In this document: one piece after another, positions 1-11,924 of the stretch
How positions within the stretch are numbered: the stretch's first letter is position 1
Layout of the letters: each line of letters starts with the position of its first letter
Assembly: GCA_018257865.1 (NCBI GenBank)
Contig: JAEUBA010000070.1
Coordinates: 62,001-126,000 of the forward strand
Direction of reading: 5' to 3'
Source: Stereocaulon alpinum
Taxonomy: Eukaryota; Ascomycota; Lecanoromycetes; Lecanorales; Stereocaulaceae
Length of the DNA stretch: 64,000 nt
Notes under the pieces: model-generated
What the model was told of the DNA's origin: nothing
The model's database searches: none
Seen by the model: the letters and a program-made list of their open reading frames with translations, nothing else
Program-made: the position numbers and the translations under genes

Positions 1-3000
1 GTCGGGTCTTGGAAGAAGGTAGCCAAGGGCGAATGCAAGCTACAGTGACCTCTTCAGAGCCAAAACCGGTACCCGCATTGCAGCGACGACCGTTGAAAGG
101 TCTCGTGACCAACGTCTGTATATCCGGAGATGCAGATATTGTGCACAAAATGCGAGCTAAGATCTTGAACGAGACACCAATCGCACTGGTAATGATCCGG
201 CACTCTTGTCGCGTGAGGAAATGCCAACGCTGACATGATACCAGAGGTGTGCCATCGTCGATATCGATACCAACCTCGTCATTACCCCCGACATGACCGG
301 AGTGCGACTAGAAGTGCTTAACCATCTCGACGACACAGCCAAGTATTGTGGCACTGACATATTTCTGCTGAATCCAAAACACAATGATCCAGAAGGGCCC
401 ACTTCAGATTACGGCAATGGAAGTGACCAGCGCTTCGATCAACGGCTACGCATTGCAATCTACGGCGATCCTGAGAGCTCTGAGCATGCAAAGACAAGGG
501 TCCTCATTCTGATTGACCGAATAGTAAGCTTTATGAGTCTCCCTTGACAGTGCGAATGGTAATGATCGAGTAGCTTCACCGTATCCCGGATGTCCTGAAG
601 CTTGAATCCTCACTACACACCATCATCTGTGGACGGACTCGCAAAAATATCCGCATGATCGAATCGGCTACAAACACCGCTATCTACTTTCCTCCACCAT
701 TTCCTCGTATCTACGGTTACGTACCGCCTGGGGCACACCGGCGAGGGGAAGACGAAGTTTTCATCACTGGGGAAAGCCAAGAAGGCATCAGTTCAGCAAA
801 GAGAAAGCTCTTTGATTTGGTAATAACTACCAAATGCTATGTCAAGGATGTGGTCGTATCAGCACACAAGATTGATAGTATTCTGCTGGATCGGCTCGAT
901 AAGGTCCGCAAAGTGATGGAAACAAATGGATCCTACGTCTTGTTTCCTCAGCTTGGAAGCTCGCGCGGCTTAATCAGGGTCCAAGGTACCGAGATTCTGC
1001 ATGTAGAGCGGACAGTACGCGAAATCATGGCATTGGTAATTACTCTCCCGAGACCCTCTAGGAGACAGTTCACTAATCTGATCTAGGCTGGCCAATTCTA
1101 CGGCGCATCATGGTGGCTAATGCTGCCCGAGTCAGCTCAATCGAATACTATGCGAGCGCCGTCGCCGGCGGATATACGTACTATGCTCTCAGACATTTGC
1201 CTAAACTCTGCGGCTGAGGTTGGTTTCGATAAGCTGACATTCTCTATCAACGGTTCGGACGACGCTGTCAAGGCTGCGATGATGGTTATTCATCAAATAC
1301 CGTTCGTCAAGAGAGCTCAATACCAAATCCGCGTAAAGATAGAGCTTGCAAACGAGCACAAGGAGTTTGTCAGTGGGAAAAAGAACGGCAAGATCAACAA
1401 GATTATGGGGCAAAGTGAGCACAATTATACCGCAAGATTTACAATAATCGCTAACCCGAAATAACAGGCAACGTCCAGATCATTTTCGACGGCTTCAATG
1501 AGTACAATTTCTACATCGACGTGTGTGGTGCCCAATACGATGCTACAAAGAACGGTTTAGATCTCGTGGAGCAAGAAATGCCTGCTTCGATATCTTTCCA
1601 CGTTCCAGACCAATACCACAAGCGCATTATTGGAATAGGAGGCCAGCACATCCAACGCATCATGAAAAAATACTCGGTCTTTGTCAAATTCTCCAACGCC
1701 ATGGACCGCGGCGGTATCGGCAAAGAGGATGATGATATCAAAGTTGACAATGTCATTTGCCGCACGCCTGCACGTAACGCACAAAGTCTGGATCTGGTCA
1801 AGCAAGAGATAATGGATATGGTGGAGAAAGTGGTAGGTGAACCCAAAGATCTAGAAGAAGAGCCCCAAAGCTCTCCGTCCGAGCGAGCATCAGCAGACTG
1901 ACATGGCTGCTGCTTTGTGAAGGACGCGGAGTTCGTCTCCGAGACCGTTGTCATCAATCGCTTGTACCATAGAGAACTCATTGCTCGAATGAGTGAGATC
2001 GACGACCTTGAAAAGAAATGGAACTGCAAGATCGATTTTCCCAGCACCGAAATGGCAAGTGATGTAGTCACGATATCCGGTCCAGAATATCAAGTACCTC
2101 AAGCGGTTGATGAGTTTTTGGTTCGTTTCTTCCATGTGTTTTTTATTACCTCGGAGTGCTAATGTCATCCAGGGTATGGTACCCGAAAGCCATGAGATTG
2201 TTCTTCCTGCAACTTCTGAGCTCCGAGATTTCTTCCAGTCCAGCGACTTCCAAACAGAGGTCCGTCAAAAGTTGAAGAGCCAATATGAAGTCGAGTTGCT
2301 CGTGCGCAATGAATCAAAACCCGCCGAAGAGTCTGAAACCAGCGAAGAACGTATACTTCTTGCTTACACTCGCAACAACGCCGGTGGTCTGAAGGATGCT
2401 ATCGACTTCCTGGTCTCCTGCCTGATCCCGTACGGTCTAGACGCAACAACAGTCAAAGGCGCAATACCAAGACCAAAATCTGACTCTTTCGAAGACTCTC
2501 TGCCTTTCTTCGATTCTAAACTACTCCAAAACGCTCCGGCACCGCTTGGAACCGACTCTCCTACAAGGTCTACTTTTGGCGATGATGCCAGTGATCGCGG
2601 GTCTCTATTCGGCAAGATCCGCAAACCGGGCAGCATCTCCTCCATCTCCTCCTTCCTGGATCGCCGCAAGAACCAATCTTCTTCTCCTGGGACCGGCTCC
2701 CTTTTCAAGCATGCCTCCTCCAATGCCTCTCGCGCATCTCTCGTCTCCATGGAGTCCCGCGATAGCGGCTACCGCAACCCATGGAACGACAGCGGAGTCA
2801 ACCTGCCCGAGGAAGACGGTCACAACGGCTGGTCTCTTCGCTTTGAAAACAAGTCCGAACACAAACTCCCTTTTGGCGCAGTACCCGGCGTATCCGCGTC
2901 ACCAGGTGATATGACGCCCCGACACGACCCTCGCGCATCATTCGACAGCGGACGTCCTTCCACTTCTCATTCTACAAATGGATACCCGGCCCCTATTGGG

Positions 3001-3012
3001 CCACCTCGTTGA
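1..3012 (+). CDS. Multi-KH-domain RNA-binding protein, 5'-truncated by the window edge
   Basis: Seven exons can be joined in frame: <3-188, 245-523, 574-1035, 1087-1414, 1468-1832, 1923-2120 and 2173-3012. All introns are 50-90 bp with GT..AG ends. The reading frame is open to the window edge, so the true start lies upstream. At least three KH-like helix-turn-helix cores are visible: ICGRTRKNI (about 630-657), SGKKNGKINKIMG (about 1370-1411) and GIGGQHIQRIM (about 1630-1665). The last matches the GxxG loop best. The C-terminal 200 residues are Ser/Pro-rich and look disordered. KH repeats bind single-stranded RNA, so a cytoplasmic mRNA-binding role is inferred. The overall architecture resembles fungal proteins related to yeast YLL032C. 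Family assignment is fairly sure; the target RNAs are unknown. Confidence 0.85.
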
Positions 3013-4019
3013 ATTTCGTTGCCGAATACCCCGTGATCGAGTACCTTTTTTCCATGATTCCAACAACCAATTTTTGCGGTTAACTTTATTGGCTTTATTG
3101 TTCGGATACGACTGGCTATGATATGATTCATCTGCAATTGCGAAAGAAATACCCCTTGAAGCGATTGAGTACGCTGGGAAACCTGGCAAGGCGCTCTTTC
3201 CTTTAGTTGCGAAGAGATACTACAATACCAATTTGTTCTCTATACTTACGTGTGGGAGGGATTTGGCTATGTTGCGCGCGATACCACTCTCCTTCATCTA
3301 CCTAAAAGAAACGGACTTTCCAAATATTTGCTATGTGCGAGCTAGATACTACAGATAGACGAAGGAGGACAAAGAATTGCATGTATGAACCCTCGTATAC
3401 TGACGTGCTGCTAACAAACTGGCTCCTCTCGTTATAGATGAACGCAAGGTTCAGCTAAAGTCACCTGGCAGAACAGTATTTCAGAAACAGTGAAGAGTTT
3501 GGCGTCTAAATTCGGTCGCCGACGTGGAAGAGCTTTACGTACGCAACTAAGTAGCTACACGACTCAGGCTCGTCATTGCCACTGATAGCCACAAACCTGA
3601 TTGGCTACGCAAGCTTTCGTACGTATGGACAGGGGCTAAGACAACATGACACAAGAAGTCGTACAAGCCAATCGCGGCTACAGCCGTCTTTCAGAGCCAT
3701 GACTCCATTCGGGGTCCCCGGCTGCTGAGCTTCGTCGTTCTTTTGGAGAGTCAAGTGTGAGGCGAAACAATGATTGTGTGCTAAGAATAACTATCAGCAT
3801 GATGGGCCATTGTTCATGTCTGGAATATCTCTTCCATTGGCTGGCTGACAAAGCTACAAGTGTATTCCTGTAATGGCAAGTGAAACGTGACACAGGACGT
3901 GTACATTACGCAGCGATTACCACCAATATATGAAAGCCTCAACTCTGTTGAACCTGCCCCAGCATTGAGCAAGTAAGGAAACCAATCGACGACTTTAACT
4001 GCGAACATCATCACCAACC
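3013..4019. other. Intergenic: 3' flank of the KH gene and promoter of the next gene
   Basis: No reading frame longer than about 75 codons and no conserved protein similarity is visible on either strand. The stretch should hold the KH-gene terminator and the promoter of the gene at 4020. Confidence 0.5.
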
Positions 4020-5480
4020 ATGGGCCAACAACATTCCTCCCACCACCCAAACAATTCCAACAACACAGACACGTCTCCCTACAGCAACGTGGTACAAAAT
4101 GGAGAGACCAGATCACAGCACCCCATTCCAAGAAGAGCCCATCGTATACTCTCAGCCTTGGAATCCCACCCATCTGCAAAGGACTCACGCTCGAATCCCC
4201 AAACACCCCAAGATCCCCCACCCCGCTATCGCCAAACCCCCGAAATAGCCTACGTCCTCCGCGTAGCAAAATACCTCGACCCAGTGAGCCGTATGTCCCT
4301 GAAGTACACCAACAAGTATCTATACCGTGGCCTCGAATACACCATAGCCTCCGAGCTGCAGTGCCCCAAACCGCGTCCAAAATCTACTCTGCAAGTCCGA
4401 GACTCGATACCGGGAGAAGCGGCAAGTCAAGAGCGCACGATAGTTGATCCAGCGCGCGAAAGACGCTTACTTTTGTTGAGACTGCTGGTGGAGGATGGGT
4501 TATTTGGTGATGGGAAGAGTATCTGCGCTCCTTGTCTTAGTGTCCATGAGGATTCGCTCTTCCTGCCCGGTGAGCTAGAAAAATCGGATAGAGAGCGCAG
4601 ATGCTTAGGCTTCACGGGGAAGGTCTGGTTATGCCCACACTTGCAACTCGACTACGATCAAGTCGTGCGCTACGACCCTCACCCTTCACCCTCCACACCA
4701 ATGCTAGGCTATTCCCACCGCCTACTCCAACCCCACCCCCAAATCCTAACATGCTTCCACTGCACCTCTATCCACGTCTCCTTTACCGCCACCACCACCA
4801 CCACCATCTCCCCCAGCACCTCCCACACAACAAAAATCACCACCATCTTCCCCCTCCGCCACCTCCCCCCCTCCCTCCCCTCCCCTCCCTCCACCCCCCA
4901 AAACGGCTCCCCACCCCCCTACATCCCCCGCCCCCTCCCCCACCCAGCCGCCATAAGCGCCATCCTAAAACGCACCAACGCGCCTCTATGTCCGCATGTG
5001 AGAACCAGCGATGAGTGCGTGGGGGCGGCATACGAGTGGAGTTGTGAGGTTTTGGGGCAGATGGGTGTTGTTAGGGAGGGTTCGGACAGGGTGACGTTGC
5101 CGGTTTATTGTGGGTGTAGGGCTTGTAGCGGGGGTGGGGGACGGACGGGGGGAGGGGCGTGTAGGGTTTGTGGGGTGCGGTGGGGGTTTGATGGGAGGGG
5201 TTGTTGGGCGTTTGGGCGGAGGGGTGGGGGGAGCGAGTGGGGTCGGTTGTTGAGGCTTAGGGTGGAGAGGGAGATTAGGGTTGGGGATGGGGATGGGGGT
5301 GTATTGGATGAGAAGTGGAGGAAGGGGTTGGTGCAGCCTGATGTTGAGGGGGAGGTGCAGATGAAGAGGGAGTGGGAGGTTGCGGTGGGTGTTTGTAGGG
5401 GGCTTATGCATGTTGATGCTGATAAAAAGCACCGAAAGAAATGTAAGGGGTGTTTGGATAGGCCGATTCTGGGACCTTAG
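4020..5480 (+). CDS. Hypothetical Cys-rich protein with F-box-like segment
   Basis: Single exon of 486 codons. The ATG follows an ACCAACC context. The N-terminal 60 residues are polar and low-complexity. Residues about 80-110 (YLDPVSRMSLKYTNKYLY) resemble the hydrophobic core of an F-box, but the match is weak. Paired cysteines occur in the middle and C-terminal parts (CPHLQLDY, CFHC, CGCRACSG, CRVCGVRW) and could bind zinc. The coding strand is extremely C-rich from about 4690 to 4980 and becomes extremely G-rich from about 5020 to 5400. Translation therefore goes from Thr/Ser/Pro-rich to Gly/Arg-rich. Function is unknown; an SCF-adaptor role would be a guess. Confidence 0.7.
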   Translation: MGQQHSSHHPNNSNNTDTSPYSNVVQNGETRSQHPIPRRAHRILSALESHPSAKDSRSNPQTPQDPPPRYRQTPEIAYVLRVAKYLDPVSRMSLKYTNKYLYRGLEYTIASELQCPKPRPKSTLQVRDSIPGEAASQERTIVDPARERRLLLLRLLVEDGLFGDGKSICAPCLSVHEDSLFLPGELEKSDRERRCLGFTGKVWLCPHLQLDYDQVVRYDPHPSPSTPMLGYSHRLLQPHPQILTCFHCTSIHVSFTATTTTTISPSTSHTTKITTIFPLRHLPPSLPSPPSTPQNGSPPPYIPRPLPHPAAISAILKRTNAPLCPHVRTSDECVGAAYEWSCEVLGQMGVVREGSDRVTLPVYCGCRACSGGGGRTGGGACRVCGVRWGFDGRGCWAFGRRGGGSEWGRLLRLRVEREIRVGDGDGGVLDEKWRKGLVQPDVEGEVQMKREWEVAVGVCRGLMHVDADKKHRKKCKGCLDRPILGP

Positions 5481-5880
5481 GGGTGTGGCGGGGGGGTGTT
5501 TGATTCTTGCGAATAGGTTTGCGTGTGTGCGTGCGGATAGTCTTTGGGATATTATCTACCCCTATACCACTTATCCAACCCCTTCCTTCTATATGCCTGA
5601 GATCTGACCCAAGCATTGTGGGAAAAATCGATCCCGAAGAATGCACCATGGTGTTGTACCCATTCGTGCATGACCTTTGTATCTGATCGAGAATACAATC
5701 TATACATCCCACATAGTCTTAACACACCTATGACGACATCAAAGCATCGATGCAACCATCTGGTGGTTTTCTCTAGAATCCTGCTTTATCATGCTCACAT
5801 TGTATTCTTCTCACTCGCCAAATGTCATAACAGCCTACCCACGTTCGGACTTTCCCTCTCGTCAACATTCCTCCATTCGT
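5481..5880. other. Intergenic between convergent genes
   Basis: Holds the 3' flanks of the F-box-like gene (+) and the thiamine-diphosphate enzyme gene (-). No conserved reading frame is seen. Confidence 0.5.
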
Positions 5881-7872
5881 CTAACCGACAAGCACACTTT
5901 TCCCACCTCCATATTTCCCCTGCGGTCCGTCTAGGTGTGCATCCAGCACCGCCCCAATACCGTTTTTCACACTTTCAATAGCTTGAGGCAGCAGTTCATC
6001 TAAGTCTTTCGCAGTGGTGGTATGTTTAGCCCACAAATTGCCGCCAGCGGCTGCTTTCGCGATGCCTGCGTAGTCTGGTGATGGGGCAAAGGAAATGTTC
6101 AACTCTTCGTTGGATACTTTGGAACCGGCACCATCAGGGTGGACGAGGAGGAGTGAGCGCTTAGGTGCGTTCCAGCCTTGTTGTAGTATGATTAGCATAG
6201 GAAAAGCCAGGGAAGAGTAACAAAGAACTCACCTTGGTTATTTAGTACAATCGTCAAAACAGGCAATTTATACCTCTGGCTGATCCAATAGACCGATCCT
6301 GGTACACTGAACAAGAATGTTCCGTCTCCTACAATATGACACACAAACTTCTTGTCCCCAGCAGCAAGCTTAATGCCCAATGCACCACCGCCAGACCAGC
6401 CTAGCCCGCCTCCACCGCAATTGAGCCATGTGCCTGGAAGGTTGGGGAGAACCTGGTCGGCTACGAAGCCTGTAGAAGTGACGGCTTCGATGGCAAATAT
6501 GGTGTCTTCGGGCACGGCCTTTCGGATGGCGGCTGTGAGGTAGGAGGCATTGTAGTGACCATCGTTGCCTGGGACCGCTAATTCGCGGATGATAGCCATG
6601 CGCTTGTTGTGGATCTCGTGGAGCTTATCCCAGCGGTCCGAGTACGTAGAGCTTTTCTGGGAAAGGCTTTCGTTGGCGTTAATGTATTCCCACAGTTGTT
6701 TAATTGCAGTGAAGCAGTCTGTCTTGTATCGAGCTTCTGCTGGGTAATAGAAGACTGGCATTTGTTGCTTTAATGGGTCTCCATCCAAATGGATGATTCT
6801 CGTTGTCTCTTTCGGCTTGCATTGTGTCGGTATCCAAGGTACATCACAATCCACTACCAGAATGACATCCGCCGTCTTAATGCTGTCATCGACACCGTAT
6901 CTCAACCCTAGACTTGCGCGATGATTTGCAGGGAAACACATATCCGAGCCTCCCGTATCTAAGACTCTCAGTCCCTTGACCGTCTCGGCTAACTTCACAA
7001 GTTCTCCAGGTGCAGCATGATTCCGTCCCGAATACCCTGTAATGAGCAACGGCTCCTTGGCCTCCACCAACGCCTCTGCAATCATCTTGACTGCACTCTC
7101 CGGCAATGCAGCTGGTCCAACTGGTCCCCAATGCTCAGGCTTCAGCTTATATTCCGGTATCTCTTCCTCCATGGCCTCTCTGGAACCCACGAGATACACC
7201 GGTCCTTGCGGGGCAGACGTAGCAAATTGTAGTGCCCTCCCCACCATCTGCTTAACATTGACCCCTCTCTTAATCTCCCCCGTATATCTACAATATTGCC
7301 CCACTATCTGCTTCTGATCCGGTACATCTTGTATCCAGTGAATGTATTCAGTTCTCGAGCCGCGCAGCTCTCCATCACAAGTATACGGGCTTAGGCCAGC
7401 GAAGATAAGCACGGGCGCTCTACCGCAAGAGGCATTGTGCACTGCAGCTCCTAACCCTTGTGTCCCGACGTCAACGTGTACGATAACGCATTGGGGCTTT
7501 CCCGTGAGGCGAGCATAGCCATCAGCCATAGACAGCGCGACCATTTCGTTCGGACATGTTATAATGCGTGGCGATTGACTCTTCTTCTCGTTCTGCGCTT
7601 TTGTAATAGCTTCGATAATGCTTGGATGGTCTGAGCCCAGATTGACGAAGCAATAGGTGACTCCTAGCTCCCATAGAGCCTCAAAGAATGCGTCGGAGGC
7701 AGTATACCTGAATTAAAGTTAGCTTTGAATTTCCCCATACTGGGGCTACGCCAGTTGAAAGTTTGGGTAAGAGTCTGGAGCATGGGATAGGAGCTGCAGC
7801 GGAGAGCGCTGTTACTGCAAGTCTGATGATTCTGTGTAACAATGGGCAATGGACAGAAGGAGGAACGTACAT
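5881..7872 (-). CDS. Thiamine-diphosphate-dependent enzyme (acetolactate synthase / benzoylformate decarboxylase-like)
   Basis: Exons on the minus strand: 7872-7871, 7707-6233 and 6176-5881, giving 590 aa. The N-terminal ThDP-binding domain carries the activating Glu in CPNEM (Glu55). The C-terminal ThDP motif runs from GDG (460-462) to NN (490-491). The family makes or breaks C-C bonds next to a carbonyl; the substrate cannot be read from sequence. The first in-frame ATG inside exon 2 would remove 55 residues, including that Glu. The better start is an ATG assembled across a 163 bp intron (7870-7708, GTACGT..CAG): AT is in exon 1 and G in exon 2. It yields MYTASDAFFEALW, and fungal homologues I recall begin MYT. 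No organelle signal is evident. Confidence 0.88.
7708..7870 (-). other. Intron interrupting the start codon
   Basis: Read on the minus strand, the sequence is ..CAAGAT|GTACGT ... TTCAG|GTATACTGCC. Removal joins AT and G into ATG, followed by TAT ACT GCC in the enzyme's frame. The 5' site matches the fungal consensus. Confidence 0.75.
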
Positions 7873-8802
7873 CTTGATTCGCGAATCACAGACTCATGGA
7901 GGTTTCAACGGTGAAGTAATCGAACGTCTTAGAGGAAACAAAGAATGCGGACGAAGAATTCGGAAGCCATCAGACAAGAAAGATAGTGAATCCATGATTG
8001 CTTAATATAGTATTTATGGGAGGTATCTTGCTAGAGAGTGACTGCCCCTCGAGCCCCTCTCCGGCCATGGTCATCGGCCGGCTAGCCTCGGCACTATCGG
8101 CTTCGCGCTCAGATTAATTCTCTTAAAAAGTTCCTGTCTGGGAGCCAGTACTTAGTAAGACAACAGAATGCATGGTCTACAGAAGCCGGGAATGTACATA
8201 TCTCGTGGCTAGACTACAAACCCAACCTCTGCTACTAAGTTCGCGCAGACTGCAGCGAGAATGTTGGTAAGAAGACTGCATGGTTCATATCACAACGCGA
8301 CTGAGGGTAAGATGTTATAAGCAGTGGAGTTATGATACAATTAGCAAAACGATGAGTGAAGTCGAACGCGAGATTGCGTCAATGGGTACACTCATGCCAG
8401 GACGCATGTGAAGACCGGTACGTGGCAGTTGTGGTGATTGGCCTCACATGGCTCTCGAGGAGCTTGGACGGAGCTGTGACGAGTGAATCTGAGCTAAGAA
8501 GTCTGGCCTGTTACATGATCCACGAGTCCAAGGTGTACTGATACGAGCTTCAGCTTTGAAGAAATCATGCAAAGAAATCCGCAAGTTTAAATCTAAAGAG
8601 GCCTGCAGACTCGTCTCGCTCCGAATGTCTGGAAAACAATTCGTGAACAATAGGTGAGCAAAGTTTGGTGAATGAACTTTGAGCACTTCTCATTGCCCAG
8701 ATCAATGCTATCTACCCACAATACCCGTTTCCATCGTTTGAAATGCATTCTCATTTGCCCATCAGATCATATTCTAGAAGCGGCTGCTATGCGGTCTATC
8801 GT
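7873..8802. other. Intergenic: promoter and leader of the ThDP enzyme, 3' flank of glycogen phosphorylase
   Basis: No conserved reading frame is seen. Two CCCCT pentamers lie close together at 8045-8049 and 8054-8058, about 175-185 bp upstream of the split start codon. They match the core of the fungal stress-response element, but five-base motifs are common by chance. Confidence 0.45.
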
Positions 8803-11800
8803 CTATTCCTTAGGAGGCAATGGCTCGACATTCCAGACTGTTCCCATGTCAACACTAGCCGGTTAGGTGAAGGGGGTACAATGCACTTACTCATCTCTGC
8901 GTACTCTTGAATGCATCGGTCACTACTGAAGAAGCCCATCCGAGCCACGCTCGTAATGCATTTCTCCAACCAAGCTTCTTGGTCCTTGAACGCCTCGTCG
9001 ACAAGCTCGTGGGTCTTGATGTAGCTGTTGAAGTCATCGGAAACGAGATAGTAGTCGCCGTGCTCAATGATTGAGTTGCATAGAGCAGAGAAGCGGCCGG
9101 CGTCACCGAAGCGGCCACCCTTGATAGCCTCGAACACCTTGTTGAGATCGGGATCGAGCTGGAAATCTCCATAGTTGTGGGCATGGCGGAGGTCTTCGAC
9201 ATCTTCTGCTAGGTTTCCAAAGAGGAAAATATTGGATTCGCCAATTTCTCGCGTGATTTCGATCTGTTGGTTCAGTGATTAGCATGATCTTAACGGAGAA
9301 CTGATCTAGACTCACGTTTGCACCGTCGCAAGTTCCAATGATTAAGCCTCCATTCAGCACGAACTTCATGTTGCTCGTACCACTGGCTTCAGTGCCCGCA
9401 GTTGAGATGTGCTCACTGATGTCAGAGGCTGGGGTGATGATTTCTGCCTTGCTGACGTTGTAGTCTTCAATATATATGACCTTCAACAGATCACCAACGT
9501 CCTCGTCGTTGTTCACGACTTCTCCAACGCTGCAGACGAGGTGAATTACGGTTTTGGCCATCCAGTACCCTGGAGCGGCTTTGCCTCCGAAGATTGATAC
9601 TCGTGGTGCAAGCTTCTTGCGTTCCTCTGGGCTCATCGATTTGATGGTAAGGTAGCGGTGGATGACACCAAGAATATTCAGCTGTTGTCGCTTGTACTCA
9701 TGTATACGCTTGACTTGGATGTCGAATAGAGCTTTTGGGTTTACGCTGACGCCTGTAGTATCTTTGATGTGCTGTGCCAAGCGGACTTTGTTCGTGTGCT
9801 TGATCTCTTGCCATTCCTTCTTGAAATTCGCGTCATCCACGAAATGTTCAAGCTTGTTCAGCTTAGTGAGATCTGTGAGGAAATCGTAACCTCCAAGCTT
9901 TGAGGCAATTAATTCGCTAAGCCTCGGGTTCGCTTGGTGAAGCCATCTGCGAGGAGTAATTCCGTTCGTGACATTGGTGAATTTGTCAGGACCGTAGATG
10001 GTGACAAAGTCTTTGAAAACGGTGGTTCTAATGAGATCCGAATGAAGTTCGGCCACACCGTTGACCTTGTGGCTGCCGATAGTTGCCAGGAATGCCATCC
10101 TTACCATCTTTGGTTGAGACTCTTCAATAATGGACACACGTCGGAGCATATCTCGGTCCTTGGGGAAAGTCTTTTCTACGTACTGAAGGAACTGCGCGTT
10201 GACCTCGTAGATAATCTGTAAATGGCGTGGTAGCAGATTTTGCATCAATGGAACAGACCACTTTTCCAGGGCCTCGGGCATAACGGTGTGGTTGGTATAG
10301 CCGAAAGTGCCCTGAACAATGCGCCAAGCTTCAGTCCAGTCGAGTCCCTCAATGTCGACTAGAATGCGCTGCAATTCGACTATAGCGAGAGCAGGATGTG
10401 TATCGTTGAGTTGGATGGCGACCATGTCTGGAAATTTCGACCAGGGTTTCTTCGTTTTCTGAAACCGACGTACAATATCGAATAGCGACGCGGCGCACCA
10501 GAAGTACTGTTGCTTCAGACGCAATTCTTTACCACGTTCTAGGTTGTCATTGGGGTATAGGACTGCCGATATTGTCTCCGCGCGCTGTTGATCACCAACA
10601 GATCCCTCATATTCACCAGAGTTGAATTTCTGGAAGTCGAATTCGCCCTTTGAAGCTTTGGAGGACCAGAGGCGGAGATTGTTTGTTGTCGAGGTGCCGT
10701 AACCAGGGATCGGGACATCATACGCTACCGCATCAACAATCTCTCCACCTTCCCAGATCATAACAGTCTTGCCATCCTCATCCCTAGAGGTCGATTAGTT
10801 ATAAATATAGCAAAGCCGGAAGGCGACGTACTTTTCTCTTCGAACAGAGCCGTAGAATTGGATGTCGACAGTTATATCGTGCCTAGGAAACTCCCAAGGG
10901 TTGAAGTCCAGCCAATAGTCTGGAATTTCGACTTGATATCCGTCCACAATCTCTTGCTTAAAGATACCATATCTATAACGGAGTCCGTAGCCCCATGCAG
11001 GGTAGTCCAAAGTGGCCAAGCTGTCAAGGAAGCAGGCTGCAAGTCGACCAAGGCCACCGTTTCCGAGAGCAGCATCGTGCTCCTGAGATATGACATCTTC
11101 AATTCTGAAGCCTAGGTCTTTGAGTCCAGCTATAAGAGCAATTAGTTGCGAGTCAGGGAATGCAGCTAGGCGACTTCATTACCTCGTGCCACGTCTTTCA
11201 ATCCAACATTGAGCATAGCATTGTCCAAAGCCCTGCCCATCAAGAATTCCAAAGACAGATCTAAAACGATGTCAGCCCAAGCTTTTGTAGATGTTTAGTC
11301 ATTGCTTACAGTAAACTCGCTTCTGGTCCGCGAATGTCTGTCGCTGTTGGGTTCTGTTCCACTCGATGACAAGTCGGTCTCGGAAGGCCAGTGCGGCGCC
11401 GGAGTAGGCAGCTCTAGAAACAGGTGTCAATTTGCCAATCGCTAGCAGATAAGGTATTGATCTTGTCGGGCTTACAGCTCATCGCAATTGAAGAGAGATC
11501 GGGCAAGGGTAGTTTCAATGTGTCTCACGGTTTCATCCTGAGCAGGCTTCAGCATCTTCGTCCCGCTTCCTGAATCATTGACGGCCAGTGTAGCCCACCT
11601 CGAATTGTTCTTTTGTAGTGAAGCCTTGGACAGACTTGTAGGTGCTCAGCAAAGGTTTGTAGATGTCAATTGGTATCACCAACATGCTTCTTCCACCTGC
11701 AGACGCCTTGTTAGCATTGTACAGACGCAGCACTTTGGGCAAACGCACGCTTCTCGTTGTCCCTCAGGTATACTAGCCTCGACACTCTTGATGTCCTGAG

Positions 11801-11924
11801 CGCCAAAGCCAGTGACAGTTCGCTTGTGTTTAGGGCGGCTCATGCCCTGCGGGGCAATTGGGCCTTGAAGGTCAGAGACTGGGGCGCTGGTGGACAGGGT
11901 CCGCTCTCGAGTCTTTGTTGCCAT
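8803..11924 (-). CDS. GPH1: Glycogen phosphorylase
   Basis: Releases glucose-1-phosphate from glycogen in the cytosol. Ten exons: 11924-11749, 11696-11684, 11634-11599, 11537-11476, 11413-11310, 11260-11183, 11129-10832, 10783-9316, 9263-8891 and 8837-8803, giving 880 aa, normal for the fungal family. Diagnostic segments include ALGNGGLGRLAACFLDSLA and DIQVKRIHEYKRQ. The pyridoxal-phosphate site is EASGTSNMKF, with the cofactor Lys near residue 729. The start MATKTRERTLS was chosen over an in-frame ATG 41 codons upstream because it fits the family's N-terminus. Exon 2 is only 13 nt and exon 10 only 35 nt; both are required to keep frame with the family. The gene is divergent from the deaminase-like gene at 12658. 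Confidence 0.96.
11684..11696 (-). other. 13-nt microexon of glycogen phosphorylase
   Basis: Encodes the end of Ala and then W-K-K-H. Flanking introns are 11748-11697 (GTGCGT..GCAG, with a CTAAC branch site) and 11683-11635 (GTTGGT..CAAG). Without it the frame hits a TGA. With it the protein reads REAWKKHSVQGFTTKEQFE, which matches the family. Confidence 0.8.

Noticed and set aside
1511..2071. 186-codon minus-strand frame opposite the KH gene
   Set aside because: It lies antisense to well-supported KH exons, has no family features and crosses their intron.
4601..5432. Several His/Pro-rich or Gly-rich frames on both strands, 61-148 codons
   Set aside because: They are by-products of the extreme C-rich and G-rich composition inside the 4020-5480 gene.
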